This document shows, in pieces, positions 60,154-64,000 of a DNA stretch of 64,000 bases (the stretch's first letter is position 1; the number at the start of each line of letters is the position of its first letter). Source of the stretch: Hydractinia symbiolongicarpus (lineage: Eukaryota > Cnidaria > Hydrozoa > Anthoathecata > Hydractiniidae). A program made the position numbers and the translations under genes. The notes under the pieces were generated by a model. It saw only the letters and a program-made list of their open reading frames with translations. It had not been told where the DNA came from and did no database searches. The DNA lies in NCBI RefSeq assembly GCF_029227915.1, contig NC_079888.1, positions 24,098,001 to 24,162,000 on the forward strand, read 5' to 3'.

Positions 60154-62987
60154 TATTTGCCTAAATCCCGGACTCGGCCCGTATAGTCAAAAGTATACAA
60201 AGAAAGTACCCAGGGAGTAAACTCATTTCCAGAACGATTTTTTAAATTATTTTTTCACCACTAAAACGCATAAGACTTGTAGTTTTTAAAAATGTTTTCA
60301 TTTTTGATGAGACGCTGAATAAAAGAAGTTTAATCGCCGGCAAACGAAAACCCGCGATTTCCCGTAAATCCCGGGCTTGGCCCGTATAGTCAAAAGTATA
60401 CAAAGAAAGTACCCAGGGAGTAAACTCATTTTCCGAACGATTTTTTATATTATTTTTTTACCCCTAAACGCATGAGACTTGTAGTTTTCAAAAATGTTTT
60501 CATTTTTGATGAGACGCTGAATAAAAGAAGTTTAATCGGCGGCAAACGAAAACCCGCGATTTCCCGTAAATCCCGGGCTTGGCCCGTATAGTCGAATGTA
60601 TACAAAGAAAGTACCCAGGGAGTAATCTCATTTCCCGAACGATTTTTTAAATTACTTTTTCACCACTAAAACGCATGAGACTTGTAGTTTTTAAAAATGT
60701 TTTCAATTTTGATGAGACGCTGAATAAAAGAAGTTTAATCGCCGGCAAACGAAAAGCCGCGATTTCCCGTAAATCCTGGACTCGGCCCGTATAGTCCAAA
60801 AGTATACAAAGAAAGTACCCAGGGAGTAAACTCATTTCCAAAACGATTTTTTAAATTATTATTTCACCACTAAAACGCATGAGACTTGTAGTTTTTAAAA
60901 ATGTTTTCATTTTTGATGAGACGCTGAATAAAAGAAGTTTAATCGCCGGCAAACGAAAACCCGCGATTTCCCGTAAATCCCGGCTTGGCCCGTATAGTCG
61001 AATGTATACAAAGAAAGTACCCTGTGAGTAAACTCATTTCCAGAACGATTTTTTAAATTATTTTTTCACCAATAAAAACGCATGAGACTTGTAGTTTTTA
61101 AAAATGTTTTCATTTTTGATAAGACGCTGAATAAAAGAAGTTTAGTCGCCGGCAAACGAAAACCCGCGATTTCCCGTAAATCCCGGCTTGGCCCGTATAG
61201 TCGAATGTATAGAAAGAGAGTACCCTGTGAGTAAACTCAATTCCAGAACGATTTTTTAAATTATTTTTTTACCACTAAAACGCATGAGACTTGCAGTTTT
61301 CAAGAATGTTTTCATTTGTGATGAGATGCTGAATAAAAGCAGTTTAATCGCCCTTAAACGAAAACCTGCTATTTCCGTAAATCCCGGGCTTGGCATGTAT
61401 AGTCAAATGTATACAAAGAAAGTACCCAGGGAGTAAACTCATTTCCAGAACGATTTTTTAAATTATTTTTTCACCACTAAAACGCATAAGACTTGTAGTT
61501 TTTAAAAATGTTTTCATTTTTGATGAGACGCTGAATAAAAGAAGTTTAATCGCCGGCAAACGAAAACCCGCGATTTCCCGTAAATCCCGGGCTTGGCCCG
61601 TATAGTCAAAAGTATACAAAGAAAGTACCCAGGGAGTAAACTCATTTCCCGAACGATTTTTTATATTATTTTTTTACCCCTAAACGCATGAGACTTGTAG
61701 TTTTCAAAAATGTTTTCATTTTTGATGAGACGCTGAATAAAAGAAGTTTAATCGCCGGCAAACGAAAACCCGCGATTTCCCGTAAATCCCGGCTTGGCCC
61801 GTATAGTCAAAAGTATACAAAGAAAGTACCCAGGGAGTAAACTCATTTCCCGAACGATTTTTTAAATTATTTTTTCACCAATAAAACGCATGAGACTTGT
61901 AGTTTTCAAAAATGTTTTCATTTTTGATGAGACGCTGAATAAAAGCAGTTTAATCGCCGGCAAACGAAAACCTGCTATTTGCCTAAATCCCGGACTCGGC
62001 CCGTATAGTCAAAAGTATACAAAGAAAGTACCCAGGGAGTAAACTCATTTCCAGAATGATTTTTTAAATTATTTTTTCACCACTAAAACGCATAAGACTT
62101 GTAGTTTTAAAAAATGTTTTCATTTTTGATGAGACGCTGAATAAAAGAAGTTTAATCGCCCGCAAACGAAACCCCGCAATTTCCCGTAAATCCCGGGCTT
62201 GGCCCGTATAGTCAAAAGTATACAAAGAAAGTACCCAGGGAGTAAACTCATTTCCCGAACGATTTTTTATATTATTTTTTTACCCCTAAACGCATGAGAC
62301 TTGTAGTTTTCAAAAATGTTTTTATTTTTGATGAGACGCTGAATAAAAGAAGTTTAATCGCCGGCAAACGAAAACCCGCGATTTCCCGTAAATCCCGGGC
62401 TTGGCCCGTATAGTCGAATGTATACAAAGAAAGTACCCAGGGAGTAATCTCATTTCCCGAACGATTTTTTAAATTACTTTTTCACCACTAAAACGCATGA
62501 GACTTGTAGTTTTTAAAAATGTTTTCATTTTTGATGAGAGGCTGATTAAAAGAAGTTTAATCGCCGGCAAACGAAAACCCGCGATTTCCCGTAAATCCTG
62601 GACTCGGCCCGTATAGTCAAAAGTATACAAAGAAAGTACCCAGGGAGTAAACTCATTTCCCAAACGATTTTTTAAATTATTATTTCACCACTAAAACGCA
62701 TGAGACTTGTAGTTTTTAAAAATGTTTTCATTTTTGATGAGACGCTGAATAAAAGAAGTTTAATCGCCGGCAAACGAAAACCCGCGATTTCCCGTAAATC
62801 CCGGCTTGGCCCGTATAGTCAAAAGTATACAAAGAAAGTACCCAGGGAGTAAACTCATTTCCAGAACGATTTTTTAAATTATTTTTTAACCAATAAAACG
62901 CATGAGACTTGTAGTTTTCAAAAATGTTTTCATTTTTGATGAGACGCTGAATAAAAGCAGTTTAATCGCCGGCAAACGAAAACCTGC
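60154..62987 (-). repeat. Distal 14-monomer HOR, copy 2
   Basis: Aligns to copy 1 at +2833 bp up to about 61.4 kb. The GCTATTTGCC monomer of copy 1 at 58940 then matches 61976, an offset of 3036 bp, which shows one extra monomer, later compensated. Markers include AATCGGCGGC, CGCCCTTAAACG near 61350 (a local change of GCCTGC or GCCGGC) and GAGAGGCTGATTAAAAG. Confidence 0.82.
61976..62987 (-). repeat. 1012 bp pentamer, copy 1
   Basis: Five monomers from GCTATTTGCC at 61976 to the same marker at 62988. Private markers are CCAGAATGATTTTTT, CGAAACCCCGCAATTT, TGTTTTTATTTTTG, GAGAGGCTGATTAAAAG and ATTATTTCACC. The set repeats with 1012 bp offset (for example the monomers at 62469 and 63481). Confidence 0.86.
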
Positions 62988-64000
62988 TATTTGCCTAAAT
63001 CCCGGACTCGGCCCGTATAGTCAAAAGTATACAAAGAAAGTACCCAGGGAGTAAACTCATTTCCAGAATGATTTTTTAAATTATTTTTTCACCACTAAAA
63101 CGCATAAGACTTGTAGTTTTAAAAAATGTTTTCATTTTTGATGAGACGCTGAATAAAAGAAGTTTAATCGCCGGCAAACGAAACCCCGCAATTTCCCGTA
63201 AATCCCGGGCTTGGCCCGTATAGTCAAAAGTATACAAAGAAAGTACCCAGGGAGTAAACTCATTTCCCGAACGATTTTTTATATTATTTTTTTACCCCTA
63301 AACGCATGAGACTTGTAGTTTTCAAAAATGTTTTTATTTTTGATGAGACGCTGAATAAAAGAAGTTTAATCGCCGGCAAACGAAAACCCGCGATTTCCCG
63401 TAAATCCCGGGCTTGGCCCGTATAGTCGAATGTATACAAAGAAAGTACCCAGGGAGTAATCTCATTTCCCGAACGATTTTTTAAATTACTTTTTCACCAC
63501 TAAAACGCATGAGACTTGTAGTTTTTAAAAATGTTTTCATTTTTGATGAGAGGCTGATTAAAAGAAGTTTAATCGCCGGCAAACGAAAACCCGCGATTTC
63601 CCGTAAATCCTGGACTCGGCCCGTATAGTCAAAAGTATACAAAGAAAGTACCCAGGGAGTAAACTCATTTCCCAAACGATTTTTTAAATTATTATTTCAC
63701 CACTAAAACGCATGAGACTTGTAGTTTTTAAAAATGTTTTCATTTTTGATGAGACGCTGAATAAAAGAAGTTTAATCGCCGGCAAACGAAAACCCGCGAT
63801 TTCCCGTAAATCCCGGCTTGGCCCGTATAGTCGAATGTATACAAAGAAAGTACCCTGTGAGTAAACTCATTTCCAGAACGATTTTTTAAATTATTTCTTC
63901 ACCAATAAAAACGCATGAGACTTGTAGTTTTTAAAAATGTTTTCATTTTTGATAAGACGCTGAATAAAAGAAGTTTAGTCGCCGGCAAACGAAAACCCGC
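62988..64000 (-). repeat. 1012 bp pentamer, copy 2, running off the window
   Basis: Repeats the preceding pentamer, then departs from it at about 63830, where GTCGAATGTATAC and CCCTGTGAG replace the GTCAAAAG and CCCAGGGAG of the first copy. It goes on into the CACCAATAAAAACGC monomer at 63900, the third copy of the 2833 bp period. The window ends inside a monomer at CGAAAACCCGC. Confidence 0.82.

Larger units (their letters stand above)
28484..64000 (-). repeat. Satellite array, reverse orientation, about 175 monomers of the same family
   Basis: From 28484 onward every landmark appears as its reverse complement (GTATACAAAGAAAGTAC, CTCATTTCCCGAACGA, CACCACTAAAACGC, GATGAGACGCTGAATAAAAG, GTTTAATCGCCGGC, AAATCCCGGGCTTGGCCC) at the same 202-203 bp spacing through to the last base. 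No return to forward orientation occurs in the window. The array is built of HOR units described separately. The array runs off the window at both ends, so its full length is unknown. Confidence 0.98.

Overview
The whole 64 kb is satellite DNA: an unbroken tandem array of a roughly 202-203 bp monomer (about 316 copies), with no gene, RNA gene, transposon or unique sequence that I can support. Abundance, head-to-tail layout, nested higher-order repeats (HORs) and an orientation switch all point to a eukaryotic centromeric or pericentromeric region. I do not recognise the monomer family. One monomer counted by hand (957-1158) is 39% GC and has 13 CpG against about 7.7 expected. That argues against heavy germline CpG methylation and fits an invertebrate-like host better than a vertebrate or most plants, but this is inference only.

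Layout. Positions 1-28483 are monomers in one orientation (called forward here). At 28483/28484 the orientation flips, and every monomer from 28484 to 64000 is reversed. At the flip, 531 bp on the left (27953-28483) is the near-perfect reverse complement of 28726-29256, around a 242 bp spacer. Further out, monomers with private marker mutations recur in mirror order. The block 26322-26920 is the reverse complement of 56730-57328 in exact register, and the block around 24650-25071 mirrors 57970-58390. The window is therefore a large imperfect palindrome whose right arm has gained about 26.4 kb net compared with the left.

Left arm: an HOR with different monomers lost from each copy (1-4798); 7- and 9-monomer units (6413-9648); 4-monomer units (10458-12075); a 6-monomer tandem pair (13290-15717); a nearly identical 14-monomer (2833 bp) tandem pair (15244-20909); and several trimer pairs (22600-23813, 25028-26245, 27055-28067). 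Right arm: 9-monomer units built from 607 bp trimers beginning exactly at the flip (28484-32123), more trimers, a short zone with truncated monomers near 34 kb, a recent tandem segmental duplication of 11144 bp (36673-47816) with a 9520 bp second copy (47817-57336), and a distal zone with a 2833 bp, 14-monomer period (57337-64000).

There are no genes working together here. The short open frames of 60-113 codons are one frame of the monomer seen repeatedly. The candidates for function are DNA-level: a CENP-B-box-like motif one base short of the canonical spacing in a subset of monomers, a 9 bp dyad in many monomers, and the palindromic architecture.
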